A stretch of 64,000 nucleotides of DNA from Schauerella fraxinea. GTDB taxonomy: Bacteria; Pseudomonadota; Gammaproteobacteria; Burkholderiales; Burkholderiaceae_B. The position numbers and the translations under genes are program-made. Shown one piece after another: positions 8,663-17,050 of the stretch. Numbering within the stretch: the stretch's first letter is position 1; each line of letters begins with the position of its first letter. The notes beneath the pieces are model-generated. The model did not search any database, was not told where the DNA came from, and saw only the letters and a list, made by a program, of their open reading frames with translations. Location of the stretch: contig JAVDKK010000001.1 in assembly GCA_030849945.1 (NCBI GenBank), positions 1,054,001 to 1,118,000 on the forward strand, in the 5' to 3' direction.

Positions 8663-10128
8663 AGGGTCTGCCCGCTATTTTGAATGTCGTCGGCCTCACC
8701 ATGGTGCTGTTTGCGCTGACCATGCTGATCCCCACGACCGTGGCGTTTGTGGGCGCCGATGCGGCGCAGGACGCTTTCGTGGACGGCTTTCTGCTGGCGT
8801 TCGGCATCGGCGGCGTGATCTGGTTGGCGACACGCCGCTTTCGCGGCGAGCTGCGGCAACGCGATGGCTTCCTGCTGGTGTCGCTGGTGTGGGCCGGCCT
8901 GCCGGCACTGGCCGCCATCCCGTTGCTGATTTTTTTCAATCGCGCCGGCATGCCGTTGTCGTTCACAGACGCCTATTTCGAAGCGATGTCCGGGCTCACG
9001 ACGACCGGTGCAACGGTGCTCTCCGGCCTCGACCGGTTGCCGCCCTCGATCAATCTCTGGCGGGCGACGCTGGTGTGGATCGGCGGCATGGGCATTCTGG
9101 TGCTGGCCGTCGCCATTCTGCCGCTCCTGGGCGTGGGTGGGCATCAGGTGTTTCGCGCCGAGACACCTGGTCCGATGAAAGACGAACGGCTGACGCCGCG
9201 CATCGCGAGCACCGCCAAGGCCCTGTATGCCGTTTACGTGAGCCTCTCGGTGCTGTGCTTGCTTGCCTATCGCGTGGCGGGGTTGCCCTGGTTCGAGGCC
9301 TGGTGCCATATGGCCACCACAATGGGCCTGGGCGGTTTCTCGACCTGGGACGATGGCTTTGCGCATTTCGACTCCGTTCCCGTCGAGTTGGTCGCGATCG
9401 TGTTCATGTTGATCGCCGGCATCAACTTCGCCACGCACTTCACCGCGTTCCGCAGCCGCAGCCTCAAGCCTTACAGGCGCTGTCCCGAGGCGATCCCCTA
9501 TCTGCTGGTGACGCTGGGCGCAGGGCTTTTCGTTTCGGCCTATCTGTACTTCGACAATATCCATCCGGAATTCTGGGAAGCGTTGCGCTACGGCATGTTC
9601 AACACCATTTCGGTGGCGACCACCACCGGCTATGCCAACACCGATTACGTCCAGTGGCCGCTGCCGTTGCCGTTGCTGCTATTGGTGCTCGCGGGCTTTG
9701 CCACCTCTGCCGGGTCGACGGGCGGCGGCATCAAGATGATCCGTGCCGTGCTCCTCATCAAGAATGCGCGGGCCGAACTCGTCACCATGCTGCATCCGCA
9801 TGCCGTGCATCCCGTGCGAATTCGAGGCCGCGTGGTGCCCACGCGGGTGATGGCGTCGGTACTGGCGTTCGTGCTCGTCTACATCCTGTCGATCGGCGCG
9901 CTGACGGCCGTGATGCTGCTCTCCGGACTTGAACCGCTGCTCGCGTTCTCCGCCGTGCTGGCCACCGTCAACAATACCGGACCCGGACTGGGTGCCATCG
10001 GCCCCATGGGCAGCTTCGGCATGCTGACCGATTTCCAGACCTGGGTCTGCACGTTCGCCATGCTGATCGGACGGCTTGAGCTATTCACCGTGCTGGTGTT
10101 GTTCACACCGGCATTCTGGCGGCGATAA
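8659..10128 (+). CDS. trkH: Trk potassium channel subunit TrkH
   Basis: A 489-residue polytopic inner-membrane protein, the pore-forming subunit of the Trk potassium uptake system. It carries the repeated selectivity-filter P-loops of the KtrB/TrkH family: TTTGATVLSG, TTMGLGGFST, TTTGYANTDY and NNTGPGLG, each with the filter glycine. The start at ATG 8659 was chosen because it makes an ATGA overlap with the GGDEF gene and gives a hydrophobic N terminus; the frame is open further upstream inside the GGDEF coding region. It is the last gene of the cluster. No strong terminator is visible in the 95 bases before the toxin gene. Confidence 0.93.
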   Translation: MKGLPAILNVVGLTMVLFALTMLIPTTVAFVGADAAQDAFVDGFLLAFGIGGVIWLATRRFRGELRQRDGFLLVSLVWAGLPALAAIPLLIFFNRAGMPLSFTDAYFEAMSGLTTTGATVLSGLDRLPPSINLWRATLVWIGGMGILVLAVAILPLLGVGGHQVFRAETPGPMKDERLTPRIASTAKALYAVYVSLSVLCLLAYRVAGLPWFEAWCHMATTMGLGGFSTWDDGFAHFDSVPVELVAIVFMLIAGINFATHFTAFRSRSLKPYRRCPEAIPYLLVTLGAGLFVSAYLYFDNIHPEFWEALRYGMFNTISVATTTGYANTDYVQWPLPLPLLLLVLAGFATSAGSTGGGIKMIRAVLLIKNARAELVTMLHPHAVHPVRIRGRVVPTRVMASVLAFVLVYILSIGALTAVMLLSGLEPLLAFSAVLATVNNTGPGLGAIGPMGSFGMLTDFQTWVCTFAMLIGRLELFTVLVLFTPAFWRR

Positions 10129-10216
10129 ACCAAGTATTCATTGAGGTTAGGGCGATCCCGATGCGTCGTACATCACGTGCGATCTGTGCGGGTTCGTTGC
10201 TCGACTAACCTTAGAG

Positions 10217-10231
10217 TACGCCAATGGCGTA
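10217..10231. promoter_or_regulatory. Palindrome at the toxin-antitoxin start (candidate operator)
   Basis: The sequence is TACGCC-AAT-GGCGTA, perfect 6-base arms around three bases. It overlaps a TATACAAT run (10230-10237) that resembles a -10 element. Autoregulated toxin-antitoxin operons usually have the antitoxin bind such a palindrome at the promoter, so this is a good operator candidate. No convincing -35 box is seen, and if the TATACAAT is a true -10 the toxin would start very close to the transcript start; the assignment is therefore inference. Confidence 0.4.
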
Positions 10232-10238
10232 TACAATG

Positions 10239-10556
10239 ATGGATCTTGTTTTTGTTGAAACGCCTACGTTTACGCGGCTGATCACCCAGTTGATGCCTGA
10301 TGACGACTACCGAAAGCTGCAGCAATTACTTATTGAGAACCCGGCTCGCGGCGATGTGATCGCGGGAGGGGGCGGCGTGAGGAAGCTTCGATTTTCGCTA
10401 CCTGGTCGCGGAAAGCAGGGTGGCGCCAGAGTGCTGTATTACTGGCTGGATCGGGAGTTTCAGATCTACTTGCTGGTGGCTTATAAGAAGTCTGTGAAAG
10501 ATGATTTCTCTGCGAGTGAACTTGCGCTGCTGAGATCATTCGTCAAGGAGCTGTGA
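10239..10556 (+). CDS. RelE/HigB-like toxin of a type II toxin-antitoxin pair
   Basis: About 105 residues, basic, with the family signature VFVETPTFT at the N terminus and LPGRGKQGGARVLYYW in the middle, typical of the HigB-type RelE-fold toxins encoded before their antitoxin. Such toxins are ribosome-dependent mRNA endonucleases. In-frame ATGs lie at 10224, 10236 and 10239; I prefer 10239 because homologues begin just before the FIET-like motif. The antitoxin gene follows with a one-base TGATG overlap. Codon use is visibly richer in A and T than in the flanking core genes, suggesting later acquisition. Confidence 0.82.
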   Translation: MDLVFVETPTFTRLITQLMPDDDYRKLQQLLIENPARGDVIAGGGGVRKLRFSLPGRGKQGGARVLYYWLDREFQIYLLVAYKKSVKDDFSASELALLRSFVKEL

Positions 10557-10846
10557 TGGATAAAACGTTATTCGACGACCTTGCACAGAGTTTGTCGGAG
10601 GCGGCGGCTATTCGTCGGGGCACGTTGGCACCGTCCCGACTTACTGTGATCGCTGCGATCGACGTTCGTGCAGTTCGCGAGCGTACGCAGCTTACCCAGG
10701 CTGAATTTGCAACGGCGATCTGCGTAAGCATCAAAACGCTGCAGAATTGGGAGCAGCGTAGGCGCATGCCGACTGGCCCTGCGGTAGCACTGCTTCGGAT
10801 CCTCGACACCGCACCGGAAATGGCGCTCAAAGTATTGGCTGTTTGA
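10556..10846 (+). CDS. HigA-like helix-turn-helix antitoxin
   Basis: A protein of about 96 residues whose C-terminal half is a Cro/C1-type helix-turn-helix (RERTQLTQAEFATAICVSIK, then TLQNWEQRRRMPTG). That pattern is typical of HigA-type antitoxins in the toxin-first order. The N-terminal half is probably the toxin-binding segment. The start is ATG 10556, which overlaps the toxin stop; a GTG three bases earlier is possible. It should neutralise the toxin and repress the shared promoter, probably through the palindrome at 10217-10231. No partner gene follows. Confidence 0.82.
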   Translation: MDKTLFDDLAQSLSEAAAIRRGTLAPSRLTVIAAIDVRAVRERTQLTQAEFATAICVSIKTLQNWEQRRRMPTGPAVALLRILDTAPEMALKVLAV

Positions 10847-11188
10847 TTCGCCTTGAGCACGGCGCTATGGGACCTCTCACGACCTCCGTATTTTCCCCAC
10901 CTCGGGATATCCCGATAGCCACTTAAAACGGCTTGAATGGGACGTTTGCGAGGCGCGTGCCGCCGAGAGCCGCAGCATTGCGAGGTTGTAAGTGCTTGCT
11001 CACATGCAGGCTGGGCAGTTTTGCGTGTGTTGGCGTGAGATGCGCACATTTGTCACGATTTTGACTGCACGTTGCAGCATCGTGCCGCTAGAATCGCGCC
11101 TTAAATTACGCCCCATGCACAGCCGGTCCGCGGGCCGGAACGCATAACGGGATGCTTCACCCCAGAACGATTATCAGGAGCCAGGGAG
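10847..11188. other. 342-base gap between antitoxin gene and ybdK-like gene
   Basis: No gene is supported here. The gap holds a perfect 14-base palindrome, TCGGGATATCCCGA, at 10902-10915, of unknown meaning. Near 11089 a TAGAAT box could be a -10 for the downstream gene, but the only TTGACT (11061-11066) is 22 bases away, so no normal promoter pair is confirmed. An AGGAG ribosome-binding site precedes the start at 11189. Confidence 0.5.
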
Positions 11189-12418
11189 ATGGAACTCATC
11201 ACGTTTGTCCCGTCGACGCCGAACAGTTTGGGTATCGAACTCGAGCTGCAACTCATTCACCCCCGTAGTAACGACCTTGCCGCCGCTTCGGAAGAGCTGC
11301 TGGCGCAAATCGCCGATCAGCGGTTCGCCGATCGCGTCAAACCCGAAATCACCCGCTCGATGATCGAGCTCAACTCCTCGGTGCACGAGCATCCCATGGG
11401 GCTGCTCGTGGAAATGCGCGAGATGCGCGATGCCCTGTGCGAAGCGGCCGATGCCGTGGGCGTGGCCGTCGCGGGTGGCGGCACCCATCCTTTCATGCGT
11501 TGGCAAGATCGCGCGATTTCCGATACGCCGCGGTTTCAATATCTGGCCGAAATGTACGGCTATCTCGCGCGCCAGTTCACGGTTTTCGGGCAGCACATTC
11601 ATGTGGGTGTGAAGTCCGGCGATGAGGCGATCGGGCTGGTGCATCGGTTGTCACCGTACGTCCCGCATCTCATCGCGATGTCGGCGTCGTCGCCGTATTG
11701 CGAAGGCGTGGACACGATGTTCTCCTGCTCGCGCTTGAACGCGGTCAACAGTTTTCCGCTGTCGGGCCATATGCCGGCGGATGTTCGGGACTGGTATGGC
11801 TTTGAAGCGCACATCGCACAACTGCGATCGTACGGGCTGGCGGAGAGCATCAAGGATCTCTATTGGGATATCCGCCCCAAGCCCGAGTTCGGCACCGTAG
11901 AAGTGCGCATATGCGATACGCCGCTGACCGTCGAACGTGCGTGCCGCCTGGCCGCCTTTACGCAAGCGCTGGCGATTTTGGTGATGCGCGATCCGGCACC
12001 GGTCGATGGTGCGTTTCTCACCTACCGCAGCAATCATTTTCAAGCTTGCCGGTTTGGGCTGCAGGGCAATTACGTGACGCCGGACGGACAGCGGATGCGC
12101 CTCATGGATCACCTGCGCGGTACGTTTGGACGGCTATTGGAGGTGGCCGACGAACTGGGCACGCGCGACATGATCGAAACGCTGCGCGACGAGATGTTCA
12201 AGTCGGGCAACGATGCGCGTTGGCTGCGTAGCCAATTTCATCGCGTGCACGATCTGCCGCTGGTCGTGGAAAGCATGACGCGCGCATTTCGCGGGGAGCG
12301 CGAAGCGATCGAGCAGACGGCCGCGCGCAAACGTATTCGGGCGCTCTCCGAGCCGATGCACGATGTGCAGGCACTCGCTGCCCCTGAAATCGGCATCGTC
12401 ACGGAGCACCTGCATTAG
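11189..12418 (+). CDS. ybdK: YbdK-type carboxylate-amine ligase (glutamate-cysteine ligase family 2)
   Basis: A 409-residue ATP-dependent ligase of the GCS2 family. It shows the family opening (NSLGIELELQLIHP), the substrate/metal motifs HIHVGV near residue 138, and FGTVEVRICD near residue 235. E. coli YbdK has weak glutamate-cysteine ligase activity; the true substrate in most bacteria is unknown, so glutathione synthesis should not be assumed. The protein is somewhat longer than E. coli YbdK (372), mainly by a C-terminal tail. An AGGAG lies upstream of the ATG. It stands alone and converges with bioC, 12 bases away. Confidence 0.85.
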   Translation: MELITFVPSTPNSLGIELELQLIHPRSNDLAAASEELLAQIADQRFADRVKPEITRSMIELNSSVHEHPMGLLVEMREMRDALCEAADAVGVAVAGGGTHPFMRWQDRAISDTPRFQYLAEMYGYLARQFTVFGQHIHVGVKSGDEAIGLVHRLSPYVPHLIAMSASSPYCEGVDTMFSCSRLNAVNSFPLSGHMPADVRDWYGFEAHIAQLRSYGLAESIKDLYWDIRPKPEFGTVEVRICDTPLTVERACRLAAFTQALAILVMRDPAPVDGAFLTYRSNHFQACRFGLQGNYVTPDGQRMRLMDHLRGTFGRLLEVADELGTRDMIETLRDEMFKSGNDARWLRSQFHRVHDLPLVVESMTRAFRGEREAIEQTAARKRIRALSEPMHDVQALAAPEIGIVTEHLH

Positions 12419-12430
12419 GCCGGACGAGCC

Positions 12431-13345
12431 TTATTTGCCGGGACGGGAAATCGCGCTCACCGACAGGTAGGTTTCATCGAGCGAGCGACGCGACCCGGCG
12501 CGCCACGCGTGGCCGTAAGCGACTTCGATGGTGAGCTTGATCAGGCCATCGCCACCGCGCTGCGCTTCGAGTGCTGCCAACAACCGGTCGCGCCAAGCGG
12601 GCGTCGCGAGTCCCGCGCGGCGGGCGGTGCTGGGGTTGCCGCCCAACGCCCGCACGTCCGCGAGTAGCCGTACGGGATCGCGATAGGTGAGGGTGAGCGT
12701 CTCCTGATCCATCACCGGATCGGCGAAGCCTTGTTCAACCAGCAAATCGCCAAAGTCGTGCATATCCACAAATGACGGCGTCTGCGTGCGCAAGCCCGCG
12801 GTGGCCACGGCATCGCGCAATTCGCGCAGCGTGCCCGGCCCCAGACAGGAAAACATCGCGAGCCCGTTGACCTTCAAAATCCGCCGCCATTCGCCCAGCA
12901 CGGCGTGCGGCGCGGGATGCCAGTGCATGGCCATGTTCGACCACACCAGATCGAGCGATTCGGGCGCGAGGCCGGTGGCCGCGAGGTCGGCCTGCAGGAA
13001 TTCAGGCCGTGTTGCGCCTTGCTTGCCCAGGCGCCCGAGCCACTGGCGCAGGCCGCCGGTGTCGTATTGCTTGCGCGCCAGCGCCAGCAGCGGTTCGCAG
13101 GCATCCAAGCCCAAGTAAGCGGCCTGCGGATAGCGTTCACGCAGCAACGGCAGGTTGGCGCCGGCGCCGCACCCGGCATCCAGGAGTTGAGTGGGATCGT
13201 TGCGGATGTAGCGCAGCCGGCCGAGCATGCGTTGCGCGACTTCGCCATACAGAAACTGGGCGTCGCTGAGATCGCCGCGGCGCGCGAACTGGCGCGCAAC
13301 GGTGGCTGCGTGAATGGGCAGGGTGGGATAAGTAGCGGGTGACAT
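12431..13345 (-). CDS. bioC: Malonyl-ACP O-methyltransferase BioC-like
   Basis: A 304-residue class I SAM methyltransferase. Residues 16-40 match the BioC entry signature (ATVARQFARRGDLSDAQFLY) and motif I is LLDAGCGAGANLP at about 54-66. MAMHWHP and the segment around ILKVNGLAMFS are family-typical. BioC methylates malonyl-ACP to start the pimelate moiety of biotin. No other biotin gene is nearby, so assignment rests on sequence alone; a general methyltransferase is the alternative. The start was set at the ATG at 13345; the frame is open upstream but that part looks unlike any homologue. It is divergent from comF with a gap of about 90 bases. Confidence 0.82.
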   Translation of the reverse strand: MSPATYPTLPIHAATVARQFARRGDLSDAQFLYGEVAQRMLGRLRYIRNDPTQLLDAGCGAGANLPLLRERYPQAAYLGLDACEPLLALARKQYDTGGLRQWLGRLGKQGATRPEFLQADLAATGLAPESLDLVWSNMAMHWHPAPHAVLGEWRRILKVNGLAMFSCLGPGTLRELRDAVATAGLRTQTPSFVDMHDFGDLLVEQGFADPVMDQETLTLTYRDPVRLLADVRALGGNPSTARRAGLATPAWRDRLLAALEAQRGGDGLIKLTIEVAYGHAWRAGSRRSLDETYLSVSAISRPGK

Positions 13346-13437
13346 AACTGTCGCGATCGGCGTGCCGAGCGCTTGAAAGATGATCAGATGAGAGATGCGG
13401 CGCGAAGCGGATGCGATCTGCCGCAGTTTCATCCAGG

Positions 13438-14223
13438 ATGGTTGGCATTATGGCGCATTCGTTTTTCTGGCGGCGCATGGCGGCTGCATTCAGGCATGCC
13501 ATGCCGGGCAATTGCCCCCTGTGCGCCGAGACCGCGCGCGGTGGGCTGCTGTGCGGCGGGTGCCGGGATCACGTGTGCGCGCCCCGCGATCCCGAGCGGC
13601 CGATCCGCTGTCCGCGCTGCGCGTTGCCGGTTGGGCAGGGCAAGCCGTGCTTCGATTGCATTGGCGCGCCGCCCGCGTTTACGCGCGCCATCGTGGCCTA
13701 CGACTATCTCACGCCGGGCGACACGTTGATGCGGGCATTCAAGAGCAGTGGCGACGCGCGGCGTGCCGATGCGTTGGCCGCATTGCTGGCCGAGGCTATC
13801 GATGCAATGCCGGCACCTGGTGCAGGCGCTCCGTCCAACGCCGGCTCGCTGCGCGATGCATTTCTGAGCACTCAAGCCCTGCTGGTGCCCATCCCGGCGA
13901 GTGCCGCCGGCTTGCGGCGACGCGGCTTCAATCCTGCCGGTGAAATCGCCCGCGCATTGCGGTGGCGTTTGCGTTTGCCCCTGGCGCGCGGTGTGTTGTT
14001 GCGCACCCGCGAAAGCGGTCAGCAAAGTGCCCGCACCCGTGAAGCGCGACTGCGTGAGGTCGAAGGACTCTTTGAAGCGCGGGCGCAAGTGAAGGGGCGT
14101 CACGTCATCATCGTCGATGATGTGATGACGACGGGCAGCACGCTGGATGCCGCCGCGCGCGCGGTACTGGCGCAGGGCGCCGCCGAGGTGACGGCGTTGG
14201 CGGTCGCCCGTGCCGTACGATAA
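13438..14223 (+). CDS. comF: ComF-family phosphoribosyltransferase-like protein
   Basis: About 261 residues. The N-terminal part has four CxxC pairs in two clusters (CPLC and CGGC, then CPRC and CFDC) that look like a zinc ribbon. The C-terminal part is a type I phosphoribosyltransferase fold with the PRPP loop VIIVDDVMTTGST near residue 222. ComF proteins act in DNA uptake in competent bacteria, in the cytosol on incoming single strands, but many carriers are not known to be competent. ATGs at 13438 and 13450 are both possible starts. trmL follows in the same direction after about 60 bases. Confidence 0.87.
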   Translation: MVGIMAHSFFWRRMAAAFRHAMPGNCPLCAETARGGLLCGGCRDHVCAPRDPERPIRCPRCALPVGQGKPCFDCIGAPPAFTRAIVAYDYLTPGDTLMRAFKSSGDARRADALAALLAEAIDAMPAPGAGAPSNAGSLRDAFLSTQALLVPIPASAAGLRRRGFNPAGEIARALRWRLRLPLARGVLLRTRESGQQSARTREARLREVEGLFEARAQVKGRHVIIVDDVMTTGSTLDAAARAVLAQGAAEVTALAVARAVR

Positions 14224-14285
14224 CGGCGGGCGCTGGCACAATAGCGCCCGTGCGCACTGGTCGCGCAGTACAGGAATCCCAACAG

Positions 14286-14756
14286 ATGTTTCACGTCGTG
14301 CTGGTCTCACCCGAGATCCCTCCCAATACCGGCAATGCCATTCGTCTATGCGCCAATACCGGGTCGCAATTGCATCTGGTCAAACCGCTGGGTTTCGAGC
14401 TGGACGATGCGCGCTTGCGCCGCGCCGGATTGGATTATCACGAGTGGCAACCGATGCAGGTGCACGACACTCTCGACGCTGCGTTGGCGGCCACCGGCGC
14501 CGCAGCTGACCGCATTTTTGCGCTGACCACTCGCGCCACTCGCAGCGTGGCCGACGTGGCTTTCGCGCCGGGCGATGTGTTCGTGTTCGGGCGGGAAACG
14601 GCGGGTTTGTCCGATGCGGATCATGAGCGCTTTGCGCCCGATCAGCGGCTTCGTTTGCCGATGCGCGCGGGGCAACGCAGCTTGAATCTGTCGAACGCCG
14701 TGGCCGTCATGGTGTTCGAGGCGTGGCGTCAGAACGGGTACGCGGGCGCGAGCTGA
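14286..14756 (+). CDS. trmL: tRNA (cytidine/uridine-34-2'-O)-methyltransferase TrmL
   Basis: A 156-residue SPOUT methyltransferase with the family opening FHVVLVSPEIPPNTGNAIRL and the trefoil-knot motifs FGRETAGL and LRLPMRAGQRSLNLSNAVAV. TrmL 2'-O-methylates the wobble base of two leucine tRNAs as a homodimer. The length equals E. coli TrmL (157). ATG 14286 is preferred over an upstream in-frame ATG at 14250 because the family starts directly with FHV or similar. It lies downstream of comF and is convergent with the Bug-protein gene. Confidence 0.94.
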   Translation: MFHVVLVSPEIPPNTGNAIRLCANTGSQLHLVKPLGFELDDARLRRAGLDYHEWQPMQVHDTLDAALAATGAAADRIFALTTRATRSVADVAFAPGDVFVFGRETAGLSDADHERFAPDQRLRLPMRAGQRSLNLSNAVAVMVFEAWRQNGYAGAS

Positions 14757-14843
14757 AGGCAACGTCCCCTGTGCTGGTGCCGATGTGCATGGGCACCCCG
14801 TTGGCCTTCAGAAACCAGGCGCGCGGCACGGCGCATCACGCAC

Positions 14844-14861
14844 AAGGGCGGCTGCGCCCTT
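14844..14861. terminator. Hairpin between convergent trmL and Bug-protein genes
   Basis: AAGGGCG-GCTG-CGCCCTT forms a perfect 7-base stem with a 4-base loop. Its place between two convergent genes suggests a bidirectional terminator, but neither side has a strong T run. Confidence 0.45.
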
Positions 14862-14873
14862 CCTGCTGTTTGC

Positions 14874-15881
14874 TCAATCGAGCGACAGCTTCAGCGTATC
14901 GATGACCGTGTCGTAGCGCGCCTTTTCATCCCGCATGCGGCGCGTGAGCGCTTCGGGCGTGGACGCGGCGGGCGTGAAGTACTGCAAAGCCATTTGCTTG
15001 CGCAGCGGCTCGCCGGCGATGATGCGGGCAAGCTCGCTGTTCAACCGCTCGATGATGGGGGTGGGCGTGCCGGCCGGGGCCAGCACGGCATTCCAGGAGA
15101 TCGATTCAAAGCCCGGATAGCCTTGCTCGGCCATCGTGGGCAGGTCGGGCAACAGCGGGCTGCGTGCCAGGCTGGTGACGGCCAATGCACGCGCCTTACC
15201 GGCCCGCACTTGCGGCATGGCGATCGCGGGCACCATGAAACCGGCTTGCACGTCACCCGAGATGATGGCGGTGATGACCTGCGGAAAGCCCGAGTAGGGG
15301 ATGTGCGCAAGATCGATCTTGGCTTGCTGCTTGAACATTTCCATCGCGAGATGGGCAGAGCTGCCCGGGCCCACGGAGCCGTAGTTCAGCGCACCGGGAC
15401 GTGCCGTGGCCAGCTTGGCCAGATCGCCTGCCGAATAGATGTTGGCCATGTCGCCCGACACGGTCAACACATTGGGGCTGGTGGCGACCAATGAAATCGG
15501 CGCAAGATCGGTGAAGGGGTCGTAGCCCAACGTCTTCTTGTAGAGCGTGGGTGCCGTGACCAGCGGGCCGTTGATTGTGTAGAGCAGCGTATTGCCGTCG
15601 GGCTCGGCGCGGGCCACGAAGCGCGTGCCTATATTGCCGCCGGCGCCGGGCTTGTTTTCAACCACGATGGGTTGGCCCAGCGACTGAGACAATGGTTCGG
15701 CGATCGCGCGCGCCAGGGTGTCGGGCGAAGAACCTGCCGGAAACGGCACCACCAGGTGAATGGGGCGATCCGGCCAGTCGGCCAGCGCCGTCGCGGAAAA
15801 TCCGGTCAATGCGGCAAGCAACAGTCCGGCGGCGAGGCGCGCGCGGTGCCGCCCCGTTCGAAGGCGATCGGCGAAAACCAT
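14874..15881 (-). CDS. TctC/Bug-type periplasmic solute-binding protein
   Basis: A 335-residue protein with a Sec signal peptide (positively charged start, hydrophobic residues 16-33, cleavage at TALA). It carries the tripartite tricarboxylate receptor signature: DWPDRPIHLVVPFPAGSSPD at the mature N terminus, VVENKPGAGGNIGT, and LNYGSVGPGSSAHLAMEMF. Family members trap carboxylates or related small acids in the periplasm. No tctA or tctB membrane gene is adjacent, so it is an orphan, as is common in Bordetella relatives. The ligand cannot be told from the sequence. It lies 31 bases from gpsA on the same strand. Confidence 0.88.
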   Translation of the reverse strand: MVFADRLRTGRHRARLAAGLLLAALTGFSATALADWPDRPIHLVVPFPAGSSPDTLARAIAEPLSQSLGQPIVVENKPGAGGNIGTRFVARAEPDGNTLLYTINGPLVTAPTLYKKTLGYDPFTDLAPISLVATSPNVLTVSGDMANIYSAGDLAKLATARPGALNYGSVGPGSSAHLAMEMFKQQAKIDLAHIPYSGFPQVITAIISGDVQAGFMVPAIAMPQVRAGKARALAVTSLARSPLLPDLPTMAEQGYPGFESISWNAVLAPAGTPTPIIERLNSELARIIAGEPLRKQMALQYFTPAASTPEALTRRMRDEKARYDTVIDTLKLSLD

Positions 15882-15912
15882 GATGGATGTCTCCTGGGCG
15901 GGTAGGTCTGTT

Positions 15913-17022
15913 CTAGGTGGGGGTAATCAGGCCGGCGGGCGCGGTGTCGGTGCTCGACTCGTAGCGCGCTTCGCGCGCCAGCAGCGCGGAGACGGCCGTT
16001 TCGGCGGCGACGCCGTCGAACAGCACGGCGCACACGGCCTCGGTAATCGGCAGGTCAACACCCATGCAGTGCGCACGGGCCAATGCCGCGCGCGCGCACC
16101 GTACGCCTTCGGCGGTGATGCCGGAGGCCAGAATATCGGCCAGGGGGCGGCCAGCGCCGATCTCCAGGCCCACGCGCCGGTTGCGCGACAGATCGCCCGT
16201 GGCGGTGAGCACCAGGTCGCCCAGTCCGGTGAGGCCGGAGAACGTTTCGGCTTGCGCGCCGAGCGCCACGCCAAAGCGCGCCATTTCAGCCAGTCCGCGC
16301 GTGATGAGCGCCGCGCGGGCATTCGTGCCCAGCGCCAGCCCGTCGGCTACGCCGCAGGCCACCGCGATCACGTTTTTAAGCGCGCCGCCGACTTCGACGC
16401 CGACGACGTCGGCGCCGGCATAGACCCGAACCGCCGCGCCGTGCAAGGCGCGAATCGTGAGTTCGCAGGTGGCGGCATTGTGGCTCGCCACCGTCAAGGC
16501 GACCGGCAATCCTTGCGCCACTTCGCGGGCAAAGGACGGGCCGGACAGCACGCCGATGGGCGGCGGGGCGCCGTCTGCGCCGGGCGGATAGAGCGCGGCG
16601 AGCGCATCCTGCGCAATCTCGTGCGGCAGACGCGCCGTCTCGGATTCGAACCCTTTACAGGTCCAGACGATATGGGTGTGGGTCGCGCCGCGGCGCTTCA
16701 AGCGCGCGGCCACATCGCGGCACGTTGCGGCTAAACCGGCAACGGGCACGCCAAGAATGATCAGAACGTGCGCACCATCGCGATGCGCGTCTTCGAACGC
16801 GGCATCGAGATCCGCCGTGATCGACAACGCATCGGGAAGCGCCACGCCCGGAAGGTAGCGGGCATTGTTGCCCGTTTCGCGCATGAGCGCGGCCTGACCG
16901 GCATCGCGGGCCCACAACGTGGTGGGCGCGCGCCGGCTGGCCGCTGCAGCCAATGCCGTGCCCCAGCTTCCCGCGCCAAGGACGAGAACGCGCAATGACG
17001 GCTCGGTGGCGATGGGAGGCAT
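15913..17022 (-). CDS. gpsA: NAD(P)-dependent glycerol-3-phosphate dehydrogenase
   Basis: A 369-residue cytosolic enzyme that reduces dihydroxyacetone phosphate to glycerol-3-phosphate for phospholipid synthesis. The NAD(P) loop is GAGSWGTALA at 16-25, followed by LSGPSFARE and the catalytic-lysine region GGALKNVIAVACG. It is slightly longer than E. coli GpsA (339) because of small insertions and a C-terminal tail. The start at 17022 is the ATG nearest to conserved sequence. The order gpsA-secB-grxC-rhodanese is a conserved proteobacterial cluster, here all on the minus strand with short gaps. Confidence 0.95.
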   Translation of the reverse strand: MPPIATEPSLRVLVLGAGSWGTALAAAASRRAPTTLWARDAGQAALMRETGNNARYLPGVALPDALSITADLDAAFEDAHRDGAHVLIILGVPVAGLAATCRDVAARLKRRGATHTHIVWTCKGFESETARLPHEIAQDALAALYPPGADGAPPPIGVLSGPSFAREVAQGLPVALTVASHNAATCELTIRALHGAAVRVYAGADVVGVEVGGALKNVIAVACGVADGLALGTNARAALITRGLAEMARFGVALGAQAETFSGLTGLGDLVLTATGDLSRNRRVGLEIGAGRPLADILASGITAEGVRCARAALARAHCMGVDLPITEAVCAVLFDGVAAETAVSALLAREARYESSTDTAPAGLITPT

Positions 17023-17050
17023 GGTGGGGCGTTGCAGTGGCGGCAAGGGA

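Noticed and set aside
11061..11094. TTGACT and TAGAAT as a promoter of the ybdK-like gene
   Set aside because: The spacer is 22 bases, well outside the usual 16-18.
11189..12418. GshA, the true glutathione-synthesis enzyme
   Set aside because: The sequence belongs to the YbdK branch of GCS2, whose main substrate is not established.
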